This document shows positions 55,301 to 64,000 of a stretch of 64,000 nucleotides of DNA, one piece after another. This DNA is from Brienomyrus brachyistius (Eukaryota; Chordata; Actinopteri; Osteoglossiformes; Mormyridae), in NCBI RefSeq assembly GCF_023856365.1, contig NC_064544.1:22606399-22670398 (forward strand). The letters run 5' to 3'. Each line of letters begins with the position of its first letter. The first letter of the stretch is position 1. Under the pieces are notes generated by a model that saw only the letters and a list, made by a program, of their open reading frames with translations, made no database searches and was not told where the DNA came from. The translations under genes were made by a program, and so were the position numbers.

Positions 55301-58300
55301 CTTTGAAGTTGTCTGCCACAAACGGCTTCCATGTCTCACTCTCGCCAGTGTGGGGAAGCAATTAAAAAGGCCAATAGGATGTTGGGTTACATCTCTAGGT
55401 GTGTGGAGGTCAAGGAAGGTGATGCTACGATTATATAATTCCTTGGTAAGACCTCACCTAGAATATTGTGTGCAGGTTTGGTCACAATACCTTAAGAAGA
55501 ACATTGCTGCTTTGGATAAGGTGCAATGTAGGGCTACGAGAATGGTTCCTGGTCTTAGAGGAATGTCTTATGAGGAGAGGTTACCTGAGCTGAACCTGTT
55601 TAGCCTCGAGCAAAGGAGACTAAGGGGGGACATGATCCAGCTATATAAGATTCTAACAGGTCGGGATGCTGTTCAGCCAAATGACTATTTTAATATTAGT
55701 TTAAATACTAGCACTCGCGGCCATAAGTGGAAATTAGCGGGAGAACATTATAAAACGAATTTGAGGAAGCATTTATTTACACAGCGTGTAGTTAGAGTAT
55801 GGAATAGTCTTGTTGCTAGTGTAGTGCAAGCTAAAACCTTGGGTTCCTTTAAATCAGAGCTAGATAAGATTTTAACAACTCTGAGCTATTAGTTAAGTTC
55901 TCCCCAAATGAGCTTGATGGGCCAAATGGCCTCCTCTCGTTTGTAAATTTCTTATGTTCTTATGTATTTATATGCACTAGGGTGGTCCAAAATGTTTGAC
56001 TTTCAAAAAGTCCACTTCCTACACTATTATTTTCATCTGCCACCAGAATTATAAATGTGGGGAAAATTGTTTCAATATTACTTAATATTTAGGTATACTC
56101 AATGTAAGAAAAGTTTCACATATAAGTGATTATTGCTGTCCATGGCTGATAATTCTCACTACACTGATATACACATATCCCAACATGAAATACAGATACA
56201 TACAATAAAACCATTTAATTACATCTACGTTTTGGGTGTTGGTGCCGGAATTGGCACTCCAGCCACTGTCAAACAACTCACAACAGCTTGAAATAAACAA
56301 GCATGATACCCTTCTGCTCTACGTTTGAGTGTCTCTGCTGCAGCCACCCACAGGAAGGTGCAATTCTGGTGGTTTAGCAAAGGAGATTGATGACATCCTC
56401 GTAGGCAGACGCTGGAAACTCCTGCAGAACTGCAGGGTCTACACAAGTGCCCAGTTTGTTAATTTTGTCCACAGACTTGTTGTTGCTACTTTGAAGATTC
56501 AGCTTAAATCCAGTAGACTACCACCTACGAGGTGAATGAGGCTAGACTTCGCAAGACTCCAATATTAACCCTCTGGGGTCCATGGGTAGGGAACACACTT
56601 TCACTGACTGGGGCATGGTCACACATTTCTTATTATATCATAATATCAATTCATGGCAAATAAATTATTTCTTCTATATTTGTTTTGGCATTACATTCAT
56701 CTTAATTTGAATGTATATTGCATATATGTCTGATTTATGTTAAGTTTGCAATCAGACATCAAAATATAGACATTGCAAAATGCAGTTTGGAACACTTGCA
56801 GAAACATTATAAAAGTACATAGTAAGCAATGGAGGAAGTTTGTTTTTGATCCCAGATATCTGATCACCAAAGTCTTGGCTACATGAAGATGACTAAAAGT
56901 TGCAGCATTCAGTTCAGCTCCTATGTGTATGCATGAGCCATTCACACCTGGCCACATCCCCCCCGTCTTTTATGGCGCTGGATTGCATTTCACTGGTGAA
57001 ATGGTGTAGTTGCAACATTCAGTTGGATAAATAAATAAGAAACACCAAACTAATGTCACTATTTCTGGGCTCCTTTCATTGAATATGTAGCAACTTTCAT
57101 ATGTATACATGAGCTATTGACACCTGGCCACATCCCCCTTCCTGTTTTATGGCCCTGATGGGGATGTATATGAATTGCGTTTCACCGTTGCGTTGTTCAT
57201 CTAATTACCATGCGAATGTGATTTGCATACGCGGAAAAACGGCTATTTTGTAATGCGTATAGCGATCATCAGGTGAGGGCGGCACTACACGCCCCTGATG
57301 CAGGTAAAACAAAGAAAGGTGACATGCTTTACTTTTTTGGTGGTTTAACCTAATTTTTAAAACTTTTGACAATTGACATTTTGAAAAGAAGACAGATTAC
57401 GGATTTAGTCAGCATTTTTTTCATATTTCTACGTAAAGATTTCAGCGAGTTATGAATTGAATTACACGAGAAAGATACGCGGCATGCCGTCGACTCCAGA
57501 GGGCTAGGATGTTTCTAATGAGCTTGCATGCAGTTTGTGTGAGGAACTTACAGAGTTGGGTGTGACTGCTGACTCTAATGTGATGTTGGAGACCTTCTGT
57601 GATAAGGCCCTGAAGGTTGCTGAGGGCTCCCAGAAGGAGGTGTTATATCTCGCAAGGCACCCTGGACATTATCGAGAGGAGTCACAGTGCACGACTTGGT
57701 GGCAACTTCAGTCTGTACAGGGAACTGAGGAGGATGGCTGTGAGGGCTCTGAGTGCAGATAAGCAGGCGTTTGTTAGACAAATCTGTAAGCAGGTAACAC
57801 ACCATTTGTGGTCTAGTGACCCACGTCCTGCTTACATAAGAATCAAAACATTACGCACATCTAAATCTGTTCCTCAGAGACTTGCAGTAAGGGTGGGTGA
57901 TGGAACAGTTCTTTCGGATGACACTGCAGTTGTGACCCGCTGGGCTGGCTACTTCCAGCGGTTATTTAAACCTGACCCTCCGGCTAGGACGTTGGACATC
58001 TCTGGGTCCATGATTCTCGAGGCTGATCCTCCAATCAGCTGTGAACCATCCAATCTCAAAAGACCAAGATCCAGGCATTTAATGACTTTTAGGCATAGCC
58101 ATCAGGAGTGTGTTTGTCTGCAGAGAAAATGTCAACTTTGTCGAGAGATTTACTTACCTTGGCAGCGACATTCATTTCTCTGGTGACTCTTCCTATGAAT
58201 TCAGCAGATTTATTAGGAGAGCATGGGGGGGTCATGAAGTCACTGGCACTCCCGATATCTTTGCAAGAGGACAAAGAAAGTCTTTAGAGTCCTGGTGTTC

Positions 58301-61300
58301 CCATTCATGCCGCATGGACCCCTTTGGTACTGTATCTCTTCAGAGAATCCTTGGGTACCGCTGGTTTTACTTTGTGTTGAACAAACGTTTGCTAGAGGAG
58401 TCCCGATTGAGGCACATTGTGCAATGTGAAGGAGCGTCAGTTATGACATTACGCCAGCATGTGGCGCGTTTCCTTGAGGGTGATCCGACTCACAGGATCC
58501 TCATTGTTGAAAACCCAAGCGGCTGGATCAGGCTTGAGCAGACATGCACGTAACACCTGGCTGCGGCAGATGGATGGCTATTTCCGGACTGTGGGACTTG
58601 ACCATGTGTCTGCCTGGGGGGTTTCGCCGTGTGGTGGGTGTGGCGACGCACTGCGTCAGCGCATTCTCCCCAACCTGACCTCACCTGACCTGACCTACAT
58701 TGCTGTATCATGTTTGGTTCTGGCTAACTTCAGCTTATGCATATTAAGTTGCAGAACATCACCGATGGAGGGTAACTTTGAACCAGAGAGAGCTTCTTTG
58801 TTTGAGCCAGACATGAAGCAGATATACTTCTGTTTGTTGACGTTACCATGACTGTGAAACAAAAACAACATTGTCAGTATTTAGCAATTTACCATATCAC
58901 CAGTGCTGACAAATGACAAAGGTATTGTCTATTAAAATACATAATACTGTTAACATGCAAGTTGTAAGCATTTGAGAATCCATACACTGTTTAATAGAAA
59001 CTTTGCTATACATTGCCTAATATATGAATAGATAAAACACTCTAATGACTGATTGCCTGCCAGCCCAAATAGCGTGAAATACTCAATTTGTTTAATTCAC
59101 ATATGGATTCTCATTTCACTTGAACTGAACATTCCCCAAATATCAAGTTATCTTGATAATAAATGACACTTCTACATTCCTGTAATTTTTTTCCCATACA
59201 TTTTTGGACCACCCTAATGTGCCCTTTCAAATCGGTTTCACTGATTTATCACTAAAGCAGAAATATAACTTTATATTCTATGTTATCTAAAAAAAAAATC
59301 TGGTTATAACCCACTGGAATTTTGTATGTAAAATGTAGGAGAAATACAGTCTGAGTCAGACCAGCTTATTAATACAATATATAACAGCGAGTAATACATT
59401 TATACCTGTGTACTGTTATACACCACAGTCTAACAACTCCATGGTTGTAATATTCATTTTTGATAGTTGTTCTATACATGGCCGAGGCTGCTCGGGCGGG
59501 GAGTACCCTCTAATTCCTTAGATAGGGTACAAGTTCACAGAAACCTTGGTGTGGATGGTGGTGGTACTGGATGGTAGAAATCACTATTAAAATTTCTTTT
59601 GGTTTCCTAGTAATACAAAAATCTGACCTGCAGAATCAGCTGAAGGATTTACAAAGGATGACCTCAAACAATATATCTGGTGAGCATTACTGACAGATAC
59701 TGTACACCTACTCATAGTATTTGCCTGTATGAATACTCACCCATCAGAAATACAGACACAGCTGGAAAATAACCAGCCAATGACTAAGAACCAGGAAATC
59801 TCAAGAATATTTACAAATTATCTGTACCTACATGTGCACTAATCCATCTTAGGCAATTATAAAGTGTTTTCCACGTCACAAAAAAGTGTCACAGTGAGCC
59901 TCCCATAGATATTGCTGCTAACTTATACTTTGGTCGTCTAATCCAAGAAAGATGTGACATGTATGAAACAGCCAATCAGATTTATTTATGTACTTAACCC
60001 CTGTTGTTTCATCTGTGTTACGACAGACATTAAATGAAAAAATCCGATGTCATGCACACGATCGTAAAACTGAAAAATATCACAATGTTATTCTCATTTT
60101 TTATTCTTTAGCCCTAAATAGATATCTGTTCATGTACTGAGGATGTGATCCTGGGGGGGGGGGGGTCATAAACAATACCTCTGAGTTCACTATTTTTCAT
60201 GTACATGCAAGTTTGGTATTCTGCATCTGCTCTCTGTTTTTACCCATCTTAATACTTGTCTGTCAGAAATGCAGGCACAACTGGAAGACAAGGACAAGCA
60301 GCTAGAGTCTAAGAACAGGGAAAACTCAAATCTGAGTGAGTGTTTAAGCTGCTCATACATAAGTCATGCTAATCAGTAATAAATATTTGTGAAATATTAC
60401 GATTGTGCTTAAATCCATTTTGTAAAAAGACTTTCTAATAGTCCAACAGAGATCTGACCTGCAGAATGAGGTGAAGGAGCTACACACCATTGGTAAGTTT
60501 CATTAACATTAACCTTCACCCATTCGCCTGCTTATCTGCCCTCAGTTTGTACAAATCATGGGCTTCCTTTACCAATATCATTCTAATTGTACATCAGTAT
60601 AATGAGGAGGTTGAAATGTTGTAATGTTTTCTGTAATTGATGTAATGATGTGTTTGTATGGTTTGTTATTGTAATATATTGGAATCTTAGATTTATGTTT
60701 GATTATCTAAGGTGTCCCTGTTTGCTCTTCTGTTGAAATATGGGTTATTCATGCAATGTAAACAGTATTGCTTTATAAAATACATTTTTTTGTCACTTGA
60801 TTTTTATTTCAGCTGAAGATGGCTTTGCTAAATGGTCATGTAAGTTTTTCAATCAGATTTTTTTCCAAGTTATATATATATATATCCATCCATCCATCCA
60901 TTTTCCAAACCGCTTATCCTACTGGGTCGCGGGGGGTCCGGAGCCTATCCCGGAAGCAATGGGCACGAGGCTGGGAACAACCTAGGATGAGGGTCCAGCC
61001 CATCACAGGGCACACTCATACACCATTCACTCTCACATGCATTCCTACGGGCAATTTAGCAAGTCCAATTAGCCTCAGCATGTTTTTGGACTGTGGGGGG
61101 AAACCAGAGTACCCGGAGAAAACCCCACAACGACATGGGGAGAACATGCAAACTCCACACACATGCGACCCAGGCGGAGATTCGAACCCGGGTCCCAGAG
61201 GTGTAAGACAACAGTGCTAACCACTGTACCACCATGCCACCCCATGAGAACACATACCTTTGTGAAATCAATAGAGAACACATTCGGAAATATAATTATC

Positions 61301-61592
61301 ACCGTAAGACCAAGCCTAACAAGGGAGAAATAAACTGAGATAATGTAGGCTGCTTTACAAGAATACGCAGCTGCAAAACAATGTGGCTAGCTGGTTAGCT
61401 ATCCCGTGCTCCCAAATTCCACTTTAGAAATAAAAGTTACACAAAACAACCCTCTTCTCAAGCCCTCATATCATGTATGTAATAATCAATGTATAAATTA
61501 CTTTTAGAAATAAGAAGCTGGTATTCTTTTCTATCAAGCTGCCTGAGATACATAAATCTCAACGTCAGGTAGAATTTTATTTTATATAGAAG

Positions 61593-61640
<48 letters not shown>

Positions 61641-62716
61641 TAAATTAAGTTTCTGACTTCTGAGATGGATGAAAATTCCCTTTTCTGTCTCGCAAAATAT
61701 ACTGCCGCCATTATTCTGCTGAGAGTATTAATGGAAAGTAGACGGTATAAGCTTGTTAAAATGAATAAATATCTAAACCTGATTGTTAGAAAAAATGAGG
61801 GAATCATATATGAATAGATTTTGCACATTTGATAATTCTGGATCAGAGTGAGGCTGCAATCTGACGTCATTAATGGAATCTGTTTAGATAAACAAGGGAT
61901 TGTCCGACAAGAAGTGTGGAAGTGGATCCGTAAAGCAGCAGGTAGGACTGAGTTGATTCAGGGTTTTTTTAGGTAATTAATATTTATATTAGAAAAATAA
62001 GTCAGAAAATTTTGTAAATGTATGAATGTATTATTTAATTGAGATGCTTCGACAGCTAAATTTGTTCAATCAGCTTTAAAGCATAAAGGAATCATTCATA
62101 GATGTACCATATTGTACTGTCTACTGTGTCCTCTCTGTTGCAGGGTGATCTATGAAGGAACCTAAAGTAACACTTATATTTATTATTTGCAGCTAATGTC
62201 ATTCTGGACCCCAGAACAGCACATCGTAATCTTACTGTTTCTGAGGATGGAAAACAAGTGAGATTCAATGACCACCTCCTACCTGACGGCCCACTGAGGT
62301 TCAGTAATTGGTACGGGATCCAGGGAAAAGAGAGTTTCTCTTCAGGGAGACATTACTATGAGGTTCAGGTTGGGGCAAAGACATGTTATGTAGTTGGTTT
62401 TGCAAAAGAGTCTGTCAAAAGGAAGGAGAAGTTTAATAAAACCTCAGAGGAAGGCTTCTGGACCTTCAAACGGCAGACGGGGTATGAGGTTTCTACAACC
62501 CCCCCGAGCTCCCTTTCTCTCAACGAGCCCCCTAACAAGGTGGGGATTTATGTTGACTATGATAGGGGGCAAATATCCTTCTACAATGTGGGCACCAGGT
62601 CCCATATCTACTCTTTTACTGGTTACAACTTCAGTGATAAACTCTATCCAGCTTTTAATCCCTGTAAAAGTTTGACAATTCCACTGATCATCTCTCCTGT
62701 CAAACACACAGACTGA
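52226..62716 (+). CDS. gene 2: type II membrane protein, short stalk, C-terminal PRY-SPRY
   Basis: Eight exons add to 1032 nt (343 aa plus stop): 52226-52352, 52824-52934, 59611-59679, 60267-60335, 60442-60492, 60813-60839, 61888-61941, 62193-62716. All internal junctions are GT..AG and phase 1. Exons 1 and 2 and the three linkers have exactly the same lengths as in gene 1; the SPRY exon is 3 nt shorter. The protein has a cytoplasmic tail with YENM (1-57), a transmembrane segment (58-79), one A and one B stalk unit (80-125), linkers (126-169) and B30.2 (170-343). Two further stalk exons have decayed (59748, 59943). The CR1 copy and a TIR element sit in the 6.7-kb intron 2. It likely has the same role as gene 1, with a much shorter reach from the membrane. 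Confidence 0.75.
52600..52645 (+). mobile_element. SINE/L2-type tail fragment
   Basis: TTGCTTTGAACAAAAACTTC then TGCTAAAGAAATG matches the tail type seen at 38080-38118. Confidence 0.45.
52824..52934 (+). CDS. gene 2 exon 2: transmembrane exon
   Basis: Encodes SLYKRTSAVF-like juxtamembrane sequence (TLYKRTSAVF) and the hydrophobic run ISLWIITLIILIAGLSVL. Acceptor CCCTCAG, donor T|GTAAGT; 111 nt as in gene 1. Confidence 0.85.
53060..55970 (+). mobile_element. 5'-truncated, internally deleted CR1 LINE in gene 2 intron
   Basis: It aligns with the intact CR1 from ORF1 position about 40350 onward. The remaining ORF1 end (about 53064-53505) and ORF2 pieces (53949-54578, 54619-55131, 55350-55892) are split by frameshifts and a stop at 55131. 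At about 55327 the sequence jumps from HKRLP-coding to the segment matching 43085, removing about 455 bp that include the GVPQG and FADD boxes. It ends in TTCTTATG-type repeats at about 55965. Confidence 0.85.
56569..57503. mobile_element. piggyBac-type MITE, 935 bp
   Basis: CCCTCTGGGGTC at the left and GACTCCAGAGGG at the right are inverted repeats. TTAA flanks the left side (56565-56568); the right flank has changed to CTAG. Much of it matches 45794-46445 in inverted orientation. Confidence 0.75.
57510..58700 (+). mobile_element. decayed LINE fragment, clade unknown
   Basis: Broken frames read like a LINE reverse transcriptase C-terminal region: ERFTYLGSDIHFSGDSSYEF and RAWGG, IFARGQRKSLESWC, FGTVSLQRILGYRWFYFV, RLLEESRLRHIVQ, HVARFLEGDPTHRILIVENP and WLRQMDGYFRTVGLDH. 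The upstream part (ALSADKQAFVRQICKQVTHH, RLAVRVGDGTVLSDDTAVVT) corresponds to the pre-RT linker. The palm with catalytic residues is missing. It ends in (TGACC)n-like words at about 58690. Confidence 0.6.
59217..59610. other. gene 2 intron sequence before the first stalk exon
   Basis: No feature besides the intron end; acceptor GGTTTCCTAG at 59601-59610. Confidence 0.5.
59611..59679 (+). CDS. gene 2 exon 3: A-type stalk exon
   Basis: 69 nt encoding IQKSDLQNQLKDLQRMTSNN and IS; donor G|GTGAGC. Ends in an N-I-S sequon like the gene 1 A exons. Confidence 0.75.
59748..59820 (+). pseudogene. decayed B-type stalk exon in gene 2
   Basis: Acceptor CCATCAG is intact and the frame starts EIQTQLENNQPMTKNQEIS, but the expected donor GTGAGT is replaced by AATATTTAC, so it cannot end as its gene 1 counterparts do. 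Skipping it keeps the frame. Confidence 0.65.
59943..60011 (+). pseudogene. decayed A-type stalk exon in gene 2
   Basis: TCCAAGAAAGATGTGACATG aligns with the start of gene 1 A exons (TCCAAGAAAGATCTGGCCTG), but the acceptor CTAG has become CTAA and the exon body is lost after about 20 bp. Confidence 0.55.
60267..60335 (+). CDS. gene 2 exon 4: B-type stalk exon
   Basis: 69 nt encoding MQAQLEDKDKQLESKNREN and SNL; acceptor TGTCAG, donor A|GTGAGT. Very close to gene 1 B exons. Confidence 0.75.
60442..60492 (+). CDS. gene 2 exon 5: 51-nt stalk-end exon
   Basis: Encodes QQRSDLQNEVKELHTI; acceptor CTAATAG, donor G|GTAAGT. Same length and position as gene 1 25060-25110. Confidence 0.72.
60813..60839 (+). 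CDS. gene 2 exon 6: 27-nt microexon
   Basis: Encodes AEDGFAKWS; acceptor ATTTCAG, donor T|GTAAGT. Confidence 0.72.
60886..61243 (-). mobile_element. SINE in gene 2 intron, antisense
   Basis: CATC tail at 60886-60902, tRNA-like head at 61225-61243. It is inserted beside a (TA)n run. The matching intron of gene 1 (31195-31563) lacks it, so it postdates the duplication. Confidence 0.9.
61589..61637. repeat. (TTA)n microsatellite
   Basis: About sixteen TTA units in the gene 2 intron. Confidence 0.9.
61888..61941 (+). CDS. gene 2 exon 7: 54-nt linker exon
   Basis: Encodes KQGIVRQEVWKWIRKAA, as in gene 1; acceptor TGTTTAG, donor G|GTAGGA. Confidence 0.75.
62193..62716 (+). CDS. gene 2 exon 8: PRY-SPRY (B30.2) domain
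   Basis: Encodes residues 170-343: LDPRTAH, VSEDGKQV, SSGRHYYEVQV, VGFAKESV, VGIYVDYDRGQISFYN and KLYPAFNPC, ending TGA. It differs from gene 1 mainly in the central loop (KRKEKFNKTSEEGFWTFKR) and at scattered PRY positions. NLT and NFS sequons are kept. Confidence 0.9.
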
Positions 62717-63534
62717 TCTGAAACAGCAATTTCCAAACAGACAAAGATTAGTGACAGTCTGATTATTATAATAATATTGGCCTTATTTTTTTCGTTTGCA
62801 ATTATTCTGTATGTCTGCTGTTAAAAAAAGTCATGCTTATTTCCTTTGTGTTGCATCTCATCTCATTTTATATTGAAAACTCATACTTACACTAAGAGTT
62901 TGCGTGCATTTACTTATTAATTTTAGCTTGTTATAGAACACTTCCAACTCTTTGATAAATAATAACTGTGCTCCAAGGACCACAGAATAAACCATGTTTT
63001 AACATTATTTTGTTAATTTTTTAAAGACGATTTATAGTAGCGTCAAGCATTCTGTTAGAAGTGTAGATTTAAAATTAATCTTAGGCACACAGCTGTGTAG
63101 AGAATTGTACATCGTATTTACATTAAGACGCGACTTTATCATATTAGCTGTACAACTTAAAGCTGTGGTTTTGGTTTGTGGTTGTGTGTGATTCCCTTGA
63201 ACGTGAATATAGAAGGATATTAGTGGGTGTATCTCTTAGTGTAAGTATGAGTCATTATACTATTAGCTGTATAATGACCCGTACTCCATTTCTAACTTGT
63301 AATATAGTATGCATACAGTAATGTGTATGTGACTGCAGCTCTATGCAAGGCTGTTCTTTTGGCTAGATTTAATTTTCCAATTGTAAAATAACAGCCTTAC
63401 ATCAACTTTGGGAGCAGGACCACTGGAGGCAGAGTAATTTGGGCATTGTCAATATTGTTGCTGATTATCTGATATAGGTGTGATAGGACTCAATCAGGTA
63501 TAACTTTATGTAAGACTGTATGTGATTCTAATCT
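62717..63534. other. gene 2 3' UTR and flank
   Basis: AATAAA at 62986-62991 (ACAGAATAAACC) is the best polyadenylation candidate. The rest is AT-rich with no recognised repeat. Confidence 0.5.
62986..62991 (+). promoter_or_regulatory. candidate polyadenylation signal, gene 2
   Basis: AATAAA about 270 bp after the stop codon; the aligned position in gene 1 has lost the motif. Confidence 0.45.
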
Positions 63535-64000
63535 GAACTCTATAGTTCTATAGCTAATTATGGGGCCAGCTCAGGGTTGTACTTGCAAGATATTTGGATG
63601 CTTGTGTCCAGTCGGACTTTATCTGCAAGTGATGCTAGCTGGTGGACTCACTCATGGTCAAGGTTCGTCATCCGACAAACAGGGGGGAGAATGAGGAACA
63701 GAGAGGTCGCGAGATTGGGTGACTGCAAGTCCTAGATGGAAGAAAGTGTGTACACAGTTCACAGATGTGGCGTCACCTGAACTGACTGTGTAAAACCACT
63801 TTCAGATGCTTTCAGCTTTAGAACCAGAGGAGACTGGGGAAGCAGGTAAGTCCTTGGGCACCGAGGATCCCCCTGCACCTAGGAAGAGGGATGTTGTGGT
63901 AGTGAGGGATTCAATTATTAGAGGTGTCCTGATAGAGGGTCCTGTATGGTGTCTTGTCTGCTCAGTGCCCAGGTAGGGGACCTTCTGGAATGTGTGCACA
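63535..64000 (+). mobile_element. CR1 LINE, 5' part of ORF1, cut by window end
   Basis: AATTATGGGGCCAGCTCAG and CCAGTCGGACTTTATCTGC align with the start of the intact CR1 ORF1 at 39863-39945, and the match continues to the end of the window (GATAGAGGGTCC, GCCCAGGTAGGGGACCTTC). Short deletions and frameshifts make it non-functional. Confidence 0.8.

Larger units (their letters stand above)
55980..59214. mobile_element. 3.2-kb terminal-inverted-repeat element with TA flanks
   Basis: Left end GGGTGGTCCAAAATGTTTG and right end (reverse complement) GGGTGGTCCAAAAATGTATG form inverted repeats of about 19 bp, each flanked by TA (55978-55979 and 59215-59216). Contents are a piggyBac-type MITE (56569-57503), a decayed LINE (about 57510-58700) and unidentified unique sequence at both sides. 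The family is not recognised. A TA duplication would suit a Tc1/mariner-like or similar superfamily, but no transposase was identified. Confidence 0.55.

Noticed and set aside
62394..62707. Alternative frames over the gene 2 SPRY exon on both strands
   Set aside because: Out-of-frame shadows; the B30.2 frame with all landmarks is the coding one.

Overview
The window looks like nuclear DNA from a ray-finned fish. It has AT-rich intergenic DNA, introns with GT..AG borders, and a dense load of fish-type mobile elements: a tRNA-headed SINE ending in TGGA repeats, RTE-type, CR1-type and other LINEs, Ty3/gypsy remnants, and hAT, piggyBac and Harbinger remnants. The species cannot be fixed from the sequence; a non-model teleost is likely. 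There are no bacterial operons, CRISPR arrays or rRNA genes.

Two host genes are supported, both on the + strand, tandem paralogues that share one unusual plan. Gene 1 (17551-32396, about 20 coding exons, about 620 aa) and gene 2 (52226-62716, 8 coding exons, 343 aa) each encode a 42-residue cytoplasmic N-terminus with tyrosine motifs, a type II transmembrane exon, a stalk of 23-residue coiled-coil exons, three small linker exons (51, 27 and 54 nt) and a single C-terminal PRY-SPRY (B30.2) exon. Every internal coding exon is symmetric (phase 1-1), so stalk exons can be gained or lost without breaking the frame. Gene 1 has 14 stalk exons; 12 of them lie in a tandem array of about 1.07-kb units that is itself a three-fold repeat of a 2.14-kb dimer. 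Gene 2 keeps two working stalk exons and at least two decayed ones. The predicted topology puts the B30.2 domain outside the cell on a variable-length stalk, like a CD209/DC-SIGN-type receptor whose lectin domain is replaced by B30.2. The last intron is almost identical between the genes while the SPRY exon differs at many residues.

Layout. 1-17330: intergenic, with a SINE, a gypsy 3' end, an L1/Tx1 fragment, a hAT element with a nested SINE, LINE tails, gypsy integrase and LTR remnants, a solo LTR, and a full-length but internally deleted RTE LINE with a 13-bp target duplication (13903-16606). 17330-33450: gene 1 and its 3' flank; its large intron (25111-31167) holds a MITE, decayed L1-like and other LINE pieces and a second RTE copy. 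33450-52100: the inter-gene region, with a SINE, gypsy pol, LTR-like sequences, an almost intact CR1 LINE with both ORFs (about 39140-43735), a Harbinger remnant, an RTE copy interrupted by a hAT MITE and a piggyBac MITE, an unclassified dispersed repeat, a pentanucleotide array, and a SINE. 52100-63000: gene 2, whose large intron carries a truncated CR1 and a 3.2-kb TIR element with nested insertions. 63540-64000: the 5' part of another CR1, cut by the window end.
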